This document shows, in pieces, positions 16,358 to 25,949 of a stretch of DNA of 64,000 nucleotides. How positions within the stretch are numbered: the stretch's first letter is position 1; each line of letters starts with the position of its first letter. This stretch comes from Thermobifida alba (GTDB taxonomy: Bacteria; Actinomycetota; Actinomycetes; Streptosporangiales; Streptosporangiaceae), in NCBI RefSeq assembly GCF_023208015.1, contig NZ_CP051627.1:4818422-4882421 (forward strand). The letters run 5' to 3'. The position numbers and the translations under genes were made by a program. Under the pieces are notes generated by a model that was given only the letters and a program-made list of their open reading frames with translations, made no database searches and had not been told where the DNA came from.

Positions 16358-16981
16358 ATGGGCACGCTGACCGCCACCACGTTCCTGTCCCTGGACGGCG
16401 TCATGCAGGCGCCGGGAGGGCCCGACGAGGACCGCGAGGGCGGATTCGACCTGGGCGGCTGGCTGGCCCCCTACGTCGACGAGGACATGAACGGGCGCAT
16501 CGCCGAATGGTTCGCCCGGGCCGACGCCTTCCTCCTGGGACGCAGGACCTACGAGATCTTCGCGGCGTACTGGCCGCGCGTCACCGACGCCGACGACCCG
16601 GTCGCCGGGCCGCTGAACACCCTGCCCAAGTACGTCGCCTCCCGCACCCTGGACCGCGCCGAGTGGGCCGATACCACCCTGCTCGCCGACGACCTGCCCG
16701 CGCGGGTCGCCGAGCTGAAACGCCGCACCGCCCGGGAGGTCCAGGTCCACGGCAGCGGCGGCCTGCTGCGCACACTCGTCGCCCACGACCTCGTCGACGA
16801 GTACCGGTTGTGGATCTGCCCGGTGCTCCTGGGGCGCGGCCAACGCCTGTTCCCGGAGGGGACCGCACCGAAGGCGCTGAGCCTCGTCGACACGGCGACG
16901 ACCGGAACCGGCGTCGTGCTCCACACCTACCGCCCCGCCGGGCAGGTGCACACCGGCGAAGTCGGCACTGCGGAGCCCTGA
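16358..16981 (+). CDS. RibD_C / dihydrofolate-reductase-like protein
   Basis: 207 residues from ATG 16358, with a CGGAGGGAG site. The RibD C-terminal/DHFR-like fold is recognised by TATTFLSLDGVMQAPGG at the start, AFLLGRRTYEIFAAYWP near residue 55, KYVASRTL near 90, VQVHGSGGLLRTLVAHDLVD near 128 and LWICPVLLGRGQRLFP near 150. These proteins bind NADPH; many are stand-alone reductases of unknown substrate (YwjB/YyaP type). Length is normal. No riboflavin gene is adjacent, so a role in riboflavin synthesis is not supported. Confidence 0.85.
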   Translation: MGTLTATTFLSLDGVMQAPGGPDEDREGGFDLGGWLAPYVDEDMNGRIAEWFARADAFLLGRRTYEIFAAYWPRVTDADDPVAGPLNTLPKYVASRTLDRAEWADTTLLADDLPARVAELKRRTAREVQVHGSGGLLRTLVAHDLVDEYRLWICPVLLGRGQRLFPEGTAPKALSLVDTATTGTGVVLHTYRPAGQVHTGEVGTAEP

Positions 16982-17071
16982 GCGGACCCCGTCGGCCGCT
17001 CCCGGCCGTACCGCGTGGCCCGGTCCGTCCACGGTTGCCCGCTTCGCACGGCGCCTGTCCCCGCCAGGGGC

Positions 17072-17077
17072 TATTCT
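17072..17077 (+). promoter_or_regulatory. Possible -10 (TATTCT) of pglW
   Basis: TATTCT lies 34 bases before the ATG at 17112 in an otherwise GC-rich 130-base gap. No TTGACA-like -35 is visible at the proper distance. Confidence 0.3.
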
Positions 17078-17111
17078 TCGCCCGTAGTAGTCGTGGCAGG
17101 GAGGCGTGTCG

Positions 17112-20100
17112 ATGGCCGACCGGTGGTGGGGGCAGCGCTCCGAGCACGTGTGGGAGCAGGAGGCCCTCGAACACATCCGGGCGCTGATGCCGCAGCGCGA
17201 GCCCTACCGCGCCTGGCAGTGCTTCTCCTTCACCGCGGACTCCGGGCAGATCCGCGAGTGCGACCTGTTCGTCGTCACCCCGGCCGGGGCGTTCCTCGTC
17301 GAGATCAAGAGCCACCCGGGGCGGGCCGCCAACCGCGGCGGCACGTGGACGTTCTACGGCGACCGCGTCCGCACCATCGACAACCCGCTCCACCTCACCA
17401 ACCAGAAGGCCAAGGAACTCAAGAGCCAACTGGAGCGCGCGGCCCGCAGGCTCCGGATCCACGACTACCGGTCGCCGTACTTCACGCCCGCCGTCTTCCT
17501 GTCCGCCCCCGACCTGCGCTGCGAGTTCGACGACATCCAGCGGCAGCACGTCTACGGCCGCGAGAAGCTGGAGAAGCAGACCGGGCTGCCCGGCATCTGG
17601 AGCGGGCTGCTCGACCGGCACACCGGACGCCGCGGCCCCGACCACGTGTTCTTCCGCTCCATCACCCGGCTGATGGAGGAGATCGGGGCGAAGTCCATCC
17701 CCCGCAGCCTGGAGGTCGGCTCCTACGTCCTGGACGGCCGGGCGTTCGACAGCGGCCCCACCTGGACCGACTACCTCGGCCAGCACACGGTGCTCAAGAG
17801 CAAGCAGGGCCGGGTGCGCGTCTACCACTACGGCACCGCCGAGGACGACACGGCCAGGGAGTCGGTGCGGCGGGCCGCCGAACGCGAGTTCCGCTCCCTC
17901 GACGGCGTCGCACACGAAGGCATCGTCAAGGCCGAACACTACGAGGTGATCGACGGCCGCGGCCCGGCGATCGTGTTCGAGCACCGCAAGAACTGGCAGC
18001 GCCTCGACCACTACATGCAGGAGAACGGCGCCGACCTGGACGCCTACACCCGCATCGAGATGGTCCGCCAGCTCGCCGAGGCGGTCAACCACGCCCACCG
18101 CAACCGGCTGTTCCACCGCGCCCTGGCCGCCCGCAGCGTCTGGGTGGAACTCGACGGCAACTACCCGCGGCTGCGCATCGCCGACTGGCAGGTCGCCGCG
18201 CGCCGGGGCACCGCGTTCGGCAGCAGCGGGCACACCACCCGGACCGCCACCCACCACCTGGGAGAGGCCACGGCGGTGCGCGCCCTGGCCGACCACGTCG
18301 AGGCCGCCGCGCAGGCCTACCTCGCCCCCGAGTTCCCCGCCTTCGACGGCGACCCGCGCGCGCTCGACATGTTCGGCCTGGGCGCGCTGGCCTTCCTCGT
18401 CTTCACCGGCCGCCCGCCGGGCCAGAACCGCCAGGAGGTCAGCGGACACATCCGGGAGCACGGCGAACTCGCCCCCGCCGCGGTCGACGACGACATCCTC
18501 CCGGCCATGGACACCCTGGTGCGCGAGGCCACCCGGCGCACCCCCGCCGAACGCACCCGCTCCCCCCGCGAGTTCCTCCGCCGCATCGACGAGATCGAGG
18601 AGTTCCTGACCCGTCCCGACGTCGTCACCGACCCGCTCGTCGCGGTCAAGGGCCAGGAGGTCGTCGAGGGCTGGAAGGTGGAGAGCGTCCTCGGCAGGGG
18701 CGCCACCTCCCGCGCGCTGCTCGTGGCACGCGACGGCGAGCAGCGCGTCTTCAAGGTGGCGGTCAGCGACAGCGCCGCGGACAAGCTGCGCCGGGAGGCC
18801 GAACAGCTCCAGAAGCTGCGCGACCGCCGGATCGTCGCGACGGTCGGCGAGGACCCGGTCCTGGCCATCGGCGAACGCACCGCTCTGCAGCTCGAACTCG
18901 CCGGAGACCTCACCCTCGCCGACTACCTGCGCCTGGAGGGCGGGCTCGGCGTCGAGGAGCTGCGCCGCTTCGGCGTCGACCTGTTCGAGGTCGCCGACTA
19001 CCTGGAGGACCAGCGGGTCTTCCACCGCGACATCAAACCCGCCAACCTGGGGGTGCGCGAACGCAACAAGAAGAGCCGCGAACTGGTGCTGTTCGACTTC
19101 TCCCTGGCGGGGACCCCCACCAGGGACACCCGGGCCGGAACCCCCGGCTACCTCGACCCGTTCCTCGACCCCGAGGGGAAGGAACGCGGCTACGACAGCG
19201 CCGCCGAACGCTACGCCATCGCGGTCACCCTGCACGAGATGGCCTCCGGCGAGCTCCCGGTGTGGAGCGAGGACGGCGTCGAACCGCGTTTCCTGCCCGA
19301 CGACGTCCAGCACCCCCGGTTGAGCGAGGAGGACTTCCCCGACCAGGTCCGCAGGCCGCTCACCAGCTTCTTCCGGCGTGCCCTGCACCGCAGGCCCGAG
19401 AACCGGTTCGACACGCTCGCGGAGATGCGCGACGCCTGGGAACGGGCCTTCCAGGAGGTCGAGGACCGGCCGGTCACCACCCCCGACAGCGCCGCCGCGG
19501 CCGCGGCGGACGACGAGACCACCCGCCGGCGCAACGCCGAGAACGCCACCTCCACAACCCCGCTGTACCAGGCGGGACTCAGCCCCGACGCCCTGGACGC
19601 GGCCGTCCGCCTGCTGCGCTGCGAGACGGTCGGCGACCTGCTGGAGAAACCGGTCGCCGAGATCCGCCGCATGCGCGGGGTGCCCCTGCGGGCCCGCAAC
19701 GAACTGGCCGGCCAGGTCAACCGGTGGCGCAGGAAGCTGGCGCAGGCCGAGCCCGTCGTGCCGGTCAGCGCGAAACTGTCCGTGGACGGCGACACCGACG
19801 ACAGGACCCTGGCCAAGCAGCAGGCCAGCCTCGACAAGGTGATCCGCCAGTTCCTGCCGAAGACCACCGACAAGAACCGCGACTGGGTGCGCACCGCCCG
19901 GGAGCTGCTCGGCCTGCCCGAGGACGCCCTCGCCCAACCGGTGTGGCGCACCCAGAAGGAGGTCGCCGAACGGCTCGGCCTGAAACAGGTGTCGGTGTCG
20001 CGGCACCTGGCGGCCGCGCGTCGGCACTGGGAGAAGAGCGTCCTGCGCACGGCGGTGCGCGACGACATCGTGGCGATCCTCGCCCGGCACGGCCGCCTCC

Positions 20101-21389
20101 GCGAGGTGCGGCAGATCGCCGACGAACTGCTCAGCCTGCGCGGCACCACCGCCGAGATCCCCGAGACCCGCGCCGCCTACGCCCTGGCGGCGGTGCGGGT
20201 GGTGGCCGAGTGCGAGGAACGCCTGGAGGAGCCCGCGTTCGTGCTGCGGCGGGTCCGTTCGCACACCGACACCGCGAGTGTGCTCGTCGCCCAGGTCGTC
20301 GACGACGACCCGAACGTCCCGGTCGAAGCCGACCTGCTCGACTACGCGGTGGCGCTGGGCCGCGAGGCCGACCGGCTGGTGCGGTTCGACGACACCGCCC
20401 CGCTGCCCGCTCCGGCGGACGTGCGTGCCGCACTGCGCGCCGTCCCCACCAAGCGGGGGATGACGCCGCTGTCCGACGTCGACCTGGTCACCCTGGCCGC
20501 CGCGGCCTCGGAGAACGCCCGGGTCACCGCGCGCCTGGAACTGTATCCGCGGTCGCTGGGCCTCATGCGGGCACTCGACGTCGCCCAGGCCGTCAGCTAC
20601 CTCGGCGCCCCCGGCGTCACCCCGCAGCAGATCCTCGACCGGGTACGGGCCCGGTTCCCGCAGCTGGACCTGCCCAACGAGCACGAGCTGCGCACGCAGC
20701 TGCGGAAACGCTTCCACAACCTCGCCAGCCGCCGCGCCCCCGACGGCACCGAGTACTGGTACCTGCCCGCCGTGGTCAGCTCCCGGTCCGCCACGCACAC
20801 CTCCACCACCGGCGGTGTGCTGGAGGCCCCGGGAGAGCACGAGCGGGCGAGCCGCCGTCTCGACCAGGCGGCGGCCCGGGGCGGCTACCTCGCCGTCAAG
20901 ACGTCGCTGGGGGACGCCGAACGGGTGGCGGCGCTGCTGGCCGACCGCCCCGACGTCGCCGCGTTCGACGTCGCCGCGGAGTTCGTGCGGATCCTCACCG
21001 AGATGATCGAGCAGTACGGCGGACCCCCGTGGGACGTGGTGGTCGCCGCCGACGTCCCCGGCGGGCCCCCGGAGTTCGGCAACATGGTCGCCGAGGCGTG
21101 CGCGATCCTCGGCGACCGTGTCCGCGCGGCGGGCCCCGACCGTCCCGTCTTCCTGCACGGCGCCACCCCGCTGGCCCGCTACCCGGCAGGCCGCGACCTG
21201 CTGCGCACCCTCGCCCAGCAGGCCCGGGAGAGCGGCACCGCGCCGCACGGCCTGTGGCTGCTGTGCCCGATGGGCGATCCGCGGCGCCCGGCCCGCCTCG
21301 ACGACGAGTCGGCGGGCGCGATCACCGAGGCGGAGCAGGTGCGGCTGCCCCGCGGTTTCGGCGCGACGGAGACGGCGCTGGCGGGGTGA
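17112..21389 (+). CDS. pglW: BREX type 2 NERD-kinase PglW
   Basis: 1425 residues. ATG 17112 is chosen over GTG 17106 because AGGGAGG ends only one base before the GTG but seven before the ATG. Residues ~1-130 form a NERD nuclease-related domain (D51, then VEIK with E64 and K66). Residues ~215-480 form a kinase-like domain with a broken catalytic loop (HRALAARS for HRDxKxxN, DWQ for DFG): a pseudokinase. Residues ~515-790 form a complete Ser/Thr kinase (GRGATSRAL, VFKV with K548, HRDIKPANLG with D640, DFS, GTPGYLDPF). The rest is helical, with a sigma-like HTH (QKEVAERLGLKQVSVSRHL). This architecture matches PglW of the Streptomyces Pgl/BREX type 2 system, a kinase needed for phage exclusion. 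It stands alone in its transcription unit, 13.8 kb from pglY. Confidence 0.88.
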   Translation: MADRWWGQRSEHVWEQEALEHIRALMPQREPYRAWQCFSFTADSGQIRECDLFVVTPAGAFLVEIKSHPGRAANRGGTWTFYGDRVRTIDNPLHLTNQKAKELKSQLERAARRLRIHDYRSPYFTPAVFLSAPDLRCEFDDIQRQHVYGREKLEKQTGLPGIWSGLLDRHTGRRGPDHVFFRSITRLMEEIGAKSIPRSLEVGSYVLDGRAFDSGPTWTDYLGQHTVLKSKQGRVRVYHYGTAEDDTARESVRRAAEREFRSLDGVAHEGIVKAEHYEVIDGRGPAIVFEHRKNWQRLDHYMQENGADLDAYTRIEMVRQLAEAVNHAHRNRLFHRALAARSVWVELDGNYPRLRIADWQVAARRGTAFGSSGHTTRTATHHLGEATAVRALADHVEAAAQAYLAPEFPAFDGDPRALDMFGLGALAFLVFTGRPPGQNRQEVSGHIREHGELAPAAVDDDILPAMDTLVREATRRTPAERTRSPREFLRRIDEIEEFLTRPDVVTDPLVAVKGQEVVEGWKVESVLGRGATSRALLVARDGEQRVFKVAVSDSAADKLRREAEQLQKLRDRRIVATVGEDPVLAIGERTALQLELAGDLTLADYLRLEGGLGVEELRRFGVDLFEVADYLEDQRVFHRDIKPANLGVRERNKKSRELVLFDFSLAGTPTRDTRAGTPGYLDPFLDPEGKERGYDSAAERYAIAVTLHEMASGELPVWSEDGVEPRFLPDDVQHPRLSEEDFPDQVRRPLTSFFRRALHRRPENRFDTLAEMRDAWERAFQEVEDRPVTTPDSAAAAAADDETTRRRNAENATSTTPLYQAGLSPDALDAAVRLLRCETVGDLLEKPVAEIRRMRGVPLRARNELAGQVNRWRRKLAQAEPVVPVSAKLSVDGDTDDRTLAKQQASLDKVIRQFLPKTTDKNRDWVRTARELLGLPEDALAQPVWRTQKEVAERLGLKQVSVSRHLAAARRHWEKSVLRTAVRDDIVAILARHGRLREVRQIADELLSLRGTTAEIPETRAAYALAAVRVVAECEERLEEPAFVLRRVRSHTDTASVLVAQVVDDDPNVPVEADLLDYAVALGREADRLVRFDDTAPLPAPADVRAALRAVPTKRGMTPLSDVDLVTLAAAASENARVTARLELYPRSLGLMRALDVAQAVSYLGAPGVTPQQILDRVRARFPQLDLPNEHELRTQLRKRFHNLASRRAPDGTEYWYLPAVVSSRSATHTSTTGGVLEAPGEHERASRRLDQAAARGGYLAVKTSLGDAERVAALLADRPDVAAFDVAAEFVRILTEMIEQYGGPPWDVVVAADVPGGPPEFGNMVAEACAILGDRVRAAGPDRPVFLHGATPLARYPAGRDLLRTLAQQARESGTAPHGLWLLCPMGDPRRPARLDDESAGAITEAEQVRLPRGFGATETALAG

Positions 21390-21875
21390 TCAGGAGGAGC
21401 CCCGGGGGCTGGACCACCGATTCCGGGGACTGACGTCTTCGCGCAGGACACGGTGGAGTTCCTCGGAGCGGCGTTGCACCCGGTCAGGCGGCGCACCCTC
21501 CTAGCGGATCGCGTCGTGGTGCGCAGCACCCGCGTCGGTGGGCCGTCCCGACGTGGCCGCGCGTGTCCTCCACAGGCCGCCGATGAGTCTGCGTTTGAAC
21601 ACCTCTCTGCCCGGGGGAACAGAAGTCGGCCTCGGCGGTGCCTTCCGCCTCCCGGGAGGAGGTTGACACCCGAAGACCGGGCCGACGGTCACCGGAAACC
21701 CGGCGGACGGTGGATCTGCCTGGCCCGGCTGTTGGCCAGCACCGTCCACCCGACGCCTTCGTGTGCGGCATGGGACTGAACCCGCCGCAGGCGGCGGAGC
21801 AGGTTTCTGGCCGTACCTCCGAAAACGTCGCAATGACGTATGAGGTGATTCCGGGGAGGAGTGGGAAGTGCACCG
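21390..21875. other. 486-base convergent intergenic region with inverted repeats
   Basis: Between the ends of pglW and mcrC. No convincing gene is present; frames here change composition and carry no known motif. At 21398-21410 AGCCCCGGGGGCT is a short GC palindrome just after pglW. At 21825-21840 ACGTC and GACGT flank five bases. The sequence becomes AT-richer from ~21,830 rightwards, as at other edges of the locus. Confidence 0.4.
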
Positions 21876-21887
21876 TCATTCCCCGGA
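21850..21887. terminator. Inverted repeat between convergent pglW and mcrC
   Basis: TCCGGGGA (21850-21857) is exactly complementary to TCCCCGGA (21880-21887) across 22 bases. No T-run follows. Its position at the mcrC stop codon, between convergent genes, suits a bidirectional terminator, but the loop is long. Confidence 0.3.
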
Positions 21888-23411
21888 GCGCAGGACCGCC
21901 GAAACTTCCGTGGAACGGAGGTTTCTCACGACCATCGGAAAATGTCCTCCGAAATCGGACACGGACAATTCTCCGGAGGTTCCCTTTGTGGTTCGGCGGA
22001 ATTCGCTTGAGTCGGTGTGCGGGTGGGAACGGTGCCGGGACGAGTGGGCCACCAGGATTCGCCGGGTCACGGCCCCGGCCGTGCCGCCACCGTCGCGGCC
22101 GGACGTGCGGGAGGGCGGTGGCGACACGGCCGCGTGGACTACGGGACGGCTCCGAGGACCGCGGAGGTCGTGGCCCGCCGTGTCGTCCAGGTTCTCCAGA
22201 AGCGCGGGCAGGTTGACGGCCACGGTCCTGATCCGGGCGAGCGGGGAACCGTCGACATGCCGTACCGACAGGCCGACCGGTGGCGTGTCGGCCGTTGTCG
22301 GATACAGCGCGCAGGCCGCCGCCGGGGTAGTCCCGCTGCTCAACGCGGACGCGTAGAGGAACAGCTGGTACAGGTCGCCCTGGCTGATCCTGCGGTCCGC
22401 GTAGAGCTTGTACTTGATGTCGACGGGCAGTTGCCAGGCATCCGATCCCGCGCTGCGGGTCAGCAGGACGTCGGGGCGGACCTCGGTGTAGCAGCGTCCG
22501 GTCGCCTCGTCGCGGATCACCCTGCGGTTCCTGTACTGGCCGTGGGCCGTGATCCCGCTGTTTTTCGCCCCCTCCCGCAGCAGTTGGGTGATGAACCTCT
22601 CGAACAGCGTGTTCATGTCGACGAGGAAGACCCGCCCCCTGCCGATGTCGCTGCTGTAGAGGTCGGCGAAACCACCCCTGCCCAGCAGACTCAGCGCCCA
22701 GTGGTGTGCGGCGCGGTAGTGGCTGTTGTGACGGTGGTAGTCCAGCCTGGGACGCACTTCGCGCGGGTCCAGCCTGGCGGGCGGGCTCAGCGCGGCGAAG
22801 TCGGCGGCCACCCGGCGGGCCCGCGCCCGCACACCCGCGTCGTCGGCGGTGCGGGCCGCGACCGCCAGCCCGGACGCGCACAGCCGGTTGTCCAGGATGT
22901 CGCTGTCGAACTCCTCGAACCGGCACTCCAACCGGTCCAGACGGCCGAACTGGCGCAGTACCTGGCGGTCGGGCAGCAGCCGCCCGCGCACGGCGGGAAG
23001 GGCTTCCTCCCGGCGCACGTAGTCGCGGCGCGGCCCGCGGGCCAGTAGGTTCTCGCATTCGACGGTGAGCAGTTGGCACACCAGGTCGCGCAGGTGCAGT
23101 CCCTCAACTGGCAGCGACCGGAGCAGGTCCAGTGAGGGCAGGGAGTTCAATCTGTCCGTGTAGTCGACCATCCGCAGGACGTTCAGTTCGTCGCCCGCCA
23201 GTTTGGGCACCACGCGAACACGCGCGCAGTCCAGTTCCACCACCCCGACGTACGAGGTGGCCCGGATTTTCAGGTTCCCGTCCGCGAGCCAGTCCAGCCG
23301 CAGCCGTTTGCGCAGCTCACGGTCCTGGGCCAGGGACTGGTCGGCCTCGGTGGGCGACAGGCCGCTGATGGTGAGGGACTGGTACTCGGTGAGGGTGATC
23401 TCCTCCGTCAT
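21876..23411 (-). CDS. mcrC: McrC-like nuclease subunit of McrBC restriction
   Basis: 511 residues from ATG 23411, overlapping the mcrB stop by four bases. Family features are SYVGVVELDCARVRVVPKL, the VRGRLLPDRQVLRQFGRLDR segment, CRFEEFDSDILDNR and the C-terminal PD-(D/E)xK core VRPDVLLTR then LPVDIKYKLYA (D and K near residue 333), followed by QGDLYQLFLYASAL. McrC is the nuclease partner of the McrB AAA+ motor in modification-dependent restriction. The last ~80 residues after GPRSRP are low in complexity, run into AT-richer DNA and do not look like McrC. The frame may have lost its original stop and gained a tail. The core appears intact. Confidence 0.85.
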   Translation of the reverse strand: MTEEITLTEYQSLTISGLSPTEADQSLAQDRELRKRLRLDWLADGNLKIRATSYVGVVELDCARVRVVPKLAGDELNVLRMVDYTDRLNSLPSLDLLRSLPVEGLHLRDLVCQLLTVECENLLARGPRRDYVRREEALPAVRGRLLPDRQVLRQFGRLDRLECRFEEFDSDILDNRLCASGLAVAARTADDAGVRARARRVAADFAALSPPARLDPREVRPRLDYHRHNSHYRAAHHWALSLLGRGGFADLYSSDIGRGRVFLVDMNTLFERFITQLLREGAKNSGITAHGQYRNRRVIRDEATGRCYTEVRPDVLLTRSAGSDAWQLPVDIKYKLYADRRISQGDLYQLFLYASALSSGTTPAAACALYPTTADTPPVGLSVRHVDGSPLARIRTVAVNLPALLENLDDTAGHDLRGPRSRPVVHAAVSPPPSRTSGRDGGGTAGAVTRRILVAHSSRHRSHPHTDSSEFRRTTKGTSGELSVSDFGGHFPMVVRNLRSTEVSAVLRSGE

Positions 23412-25930
23412 CGTTTGCTCTTCACCAGCAGTTCGGCGTAGAGGGCCGCCACGAGTTCCTCGTCGGTGAGGTCGTGCAGCCGGTAGTTCGCCGCGTCCAC
23501 GATCCGCTGTCCGAGGAGTCCGGCCAGCAGGGTGTAGTCGTCGTAGGCGTACTCCTGCAGGATGGGCAGCACCTCGGCGCGGATCACCGCGGCCAGGGTG
23601 GCCTCGTCGTCGACGACCCTGCCGCCGGGAAGGAAGAAGGAGTGGCCGATCTGGCGTTCCCGGCCGAACTCCGCCACCACCCGCTCGTTGAGTCTGCGCA
23701 GCAGGTCGCCGAGGTCCACACGGCCCACGTGGCTGTCGGCCAGCACTTCCGGGTCGGGCAGCAGTTCGACGAAGGCGAACCGGCGGCGCAGCGCCGCGTC
23801 GAGCAGGCGGATGCTGCGGTCGGCGGTGTTCATGGTGCCGAGGAGGTGGACGTTGGACGGGACCGTGAACTTCTCCCCGCTCTGCGGCAGCACCACGGGC
23901 AGGCCGCGTTTGTCCCGTTCGACCAGGGTGATCAGCTCGCCGAAGATCCGGGGCAGGTCGCCGCGGTTGATCTCGTCGACCACCACCAGGTAGGGCAGGC
24001 CCGGGTTCGCCTCTGCGGCCCGGCACACCCGTTTGAAGACCCCGTCGACCAGTTCCAGCCGCAACCCGTCGCCGTCGCCCCGGACTGGACGGAACCCCTC
24101 GATGAAGTCCTCGTACCCGTAGGCGGGGTGGAAGGTGATCTGCGTCAGGTGCCCCGTCCCGTGCTCGCCGGGCCGGGACAGTTCGGTGATTGCGTCGCGG
24201 AACTCCCCGGTGCCGTAGTCGGCCAGCGGGTCCAGGTGGGGAGCCACCCGTTGGGCGAGCCACCACAGTGCGAACCGCAGCACGGTGAAGGTCTTGCCGG
24301 TGCCCGGCGGGCCGTACAGCACGGCCTGGCCCTTGCGTTCCAGTTCGACGGTGAGCTTCTCGAACAGGGGCTCCGGCGGTGGGAGGGGGACTGCGGCGGC
24401 GGGGGCGGCGTCCGGCCGGGACGTGGCACCGGGGTGTGCGGCGTTCCGTTCGATCGTCCTCCACAGGGAGGCCGAAACGGTGCCCACGACGGCCGACGTC
24501 CAGCGTTTCTCCGGCCTGGGCAGGGTCTGCCGGTAGGACGTGTCCCATTCGACGGACACCGTGTGCCGGAACTCCGGGCGGTCGGCGCGCCAGACGTAGC
24601 CGTCGTCGGTCACCGTGCCGACAGCCAGGACCCGGTCCGCACCCTGGTGGGCGACGATCCGGTCACCCGGTTGCAGTTGGGTGAGCAGCCACAGCTCCGA
24701 AGCCGATTTCCGGGCCTCCTCGGCGCGGCCTCCCATGGGGGCGTCGGGCCGGGAGCGCGCGAACGCCGCGGCGAGGTCCTCTTCGGAAGCGTAGGCGGTG
24801 AGGTCCCCCACCGTGTCCCCGCCGACGCAGATGTAGCCGCCTCTCAGACAGTCGTCCCAGTACCGGTCCGGTCGGGCCGGCGCGACGTGCAGCGTGGTGA
24901 TGCTCGCGCGCGGATCAGCCCACCAGTACAGGAAGCGCATCACCTCGATCGGGTGCCATTCGGACAGGACGTGGTGAGTGTCGACGAGTTCCTTGAGGTG
25001 CTGGTGCGACGTGAAGACGTCGAGGTCGGTGGCCTTCTCGCCGCTGAGCAGTTCGATGAAGTGCCGCCGGTGGTCACGGGAGTAGACGGGCAGCAGGCGG
25101 TCGGGGAAGTAGCAGAAGAGCGTCTTGCTGGCCATCGCCGGTCCGGACCGCAGTGCCCTGATGCCGTCGATGTCGGAGACCCGTCCCTCCGCTGTGGCGG
25201 CGAACGCCGCCACGAACCCGCCGCGGAGGTCCTGCCACGCCTCGTTCACGTCGGCGAAGGCGGCGTCGTGGTGCCACCGCTGCTCGTTCTTGCGGTAGTA
25301 GATGATGTGCTTGCCCGCACTGCCGCCGCTGATGCTGCCGAGCGCGGGAGTCTGGAACTCGACGAGTCGGCAGAAGTTGTCCGGCCGGTCGGGGTGACCG
25401 AGCGCGTAGCGTTCCACCGGCATCTCGGACCAGTCAGCCAGGGGGAACTCCCGCTGCACCCGTTCGATCTGCTGCCCGGCCTCGGCGACGTCACGGGCGT
25501 GGGAAGCGCGGTCGAACGCCCTCAGAGCCCGGCTGAGCCGCCTCTTCAGAGGGCGGAAGTTCATCCCCCGAGCGTTCTTGTGCACCAGACGCAGCACGCA
25601 CCGCACACAGACGTACAGGGGAGTGCCCTGGTCGTTGACCAGGCCGTGGGAGCGGGCGAACTCCTGAGCCGCCCTCTTACCGGTCCGCTGGGCCTCGAGG
25701 AGTCCGCGGCCCAGGGTGCGGTCGGGGTCGGGGACGCGCCGGTAGTCCGCCGCGACGCGGACGTGCTGGCAGTCCTCGGAGTGGTGGATGACGGTGCTGC
25801 TCTTCGGAATGAGCACCCATCCGGGGGAGGGCTGGAACTCCCACAGCCAGCCGTCGAAGGCGACGAGTTCGTTCTTCCCGGTGGCGGGGGACGCCGACAG
25901 TTCCTCGTCCGGTTCCGGTGCGCTGTCCAC
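23408..25930 (-). CDS. mcrB: McrB-like AAA+ ATPase with modified-base-reader-type N-terminus
   Basis: 840 residues from GTG 25930, with GGAGG four bases upstream. The C-terminal ~310 residues are an McrB AAA+ motor: GPPGTGKT near residue 540, THP-like QITFHPAYGYEDFIEGFRP, VVVDEINRGD as Walker B, LLGTMNTADRSIRLLDAALRRRF as sensor/arginine finger, and GHSFFLP. The N-terminal ~500 residues replace the classical McrB reader: a His/Cys set (HHSEDCQH, CVRC), a helical region with MASKTLFCYFPDRLLPVYS, then a PUA/EVE-like barrel (GGYICVGGDTVGDL, LQPGDRIVAHQG, RVLAVGTVTDDGYVW). Such barrels read modified bases in related proteins. With mcrC it forms a two-gene operon nested inside the BREX locus. Confidence 0.88.
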   Translation of the reverse strand: MDSAPEPDEELSASPATGKNELVAFDGWLWEFQPSPGWVLIPKSSTVIHHSEDCQHVRVAADYRRVPDPDRTLGRGLLEAQRTGKRAAQEFARSHGLVNDQGTPLYVCVRCVLRLVHKNARGMNFRPLKRRLSRALRAFDRASHARDVAEAGQQIERVQREFPLADWSEMPVERYALGHPDRPDNFCRLVEFQTPALGSISGGSAGKHIIYYRKNEQRWHHDAAFADVNEAWQDLRGGFVAAFAATAEGRVSDIDGIRALRSGPAMASKTLFCYFPDRLLPVYSRDHRRHFIELLSGEKATDLDVFTSHQHLKELVDTHHVLSEWHPIEVMRFLYWWADPRASITTLHVAPARPDRYWDDCLRGGYICVGGDTVGDLTAYASEEDLAAAFARSRPDAPMGGRAEEARKSASELWLLTQLQPGDRIVAHQGADRVLAVGTVTDDGYVWRADRPEFRHTVSVEWDTSYRQTLPRPEKRWTSAVVGTVSASLWRTIERNAAHPGATSRPDAAPAAAVPLPPPEPLFEKLTVELERKGQAVLYGPPGTGKTFTVLRFALWWLAQRVAPHLDPLADYGTGEFRDAITELSRPGEHGTGHLTQITFHPAYGYEDFIEGFRPVRGDGDGLRLELVDGVFKRVCRAAEANPGLPYLVVVDEINRGDLPRIFGELITLVERDKRGLPVVLPQSGEKFTVPSNVHLLGTMNTADRSIRLLDAALRRRFAFVELLPDPEVLADSHVGRVDLGDLLRRLNERVVAEFGRERQIGHSFFLPGGRVVDDEATLAAVIRAEVLPILQEYAYDDYTLLAGLLGQRIVDAANYRLHDLTDEELVAALYAELLVKSKR

Positions 25931-25949
25931 GGGGCCTCCGATCTTTTGG

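Noticed and set aside
16581-21248. A 1555-codon minus-strand frame opposite pglW
   Set aside because: It has no domain pattern, is a composition shadow of a high-GC gene, and pglW motifs on the plus strand are unambiguous.
21453-21779. Small plus-strand gene of 108 codons between pglW and mcrC
   Set aside because: No ribosome binding site and no family resemblance; composition is inconsistent along its length.
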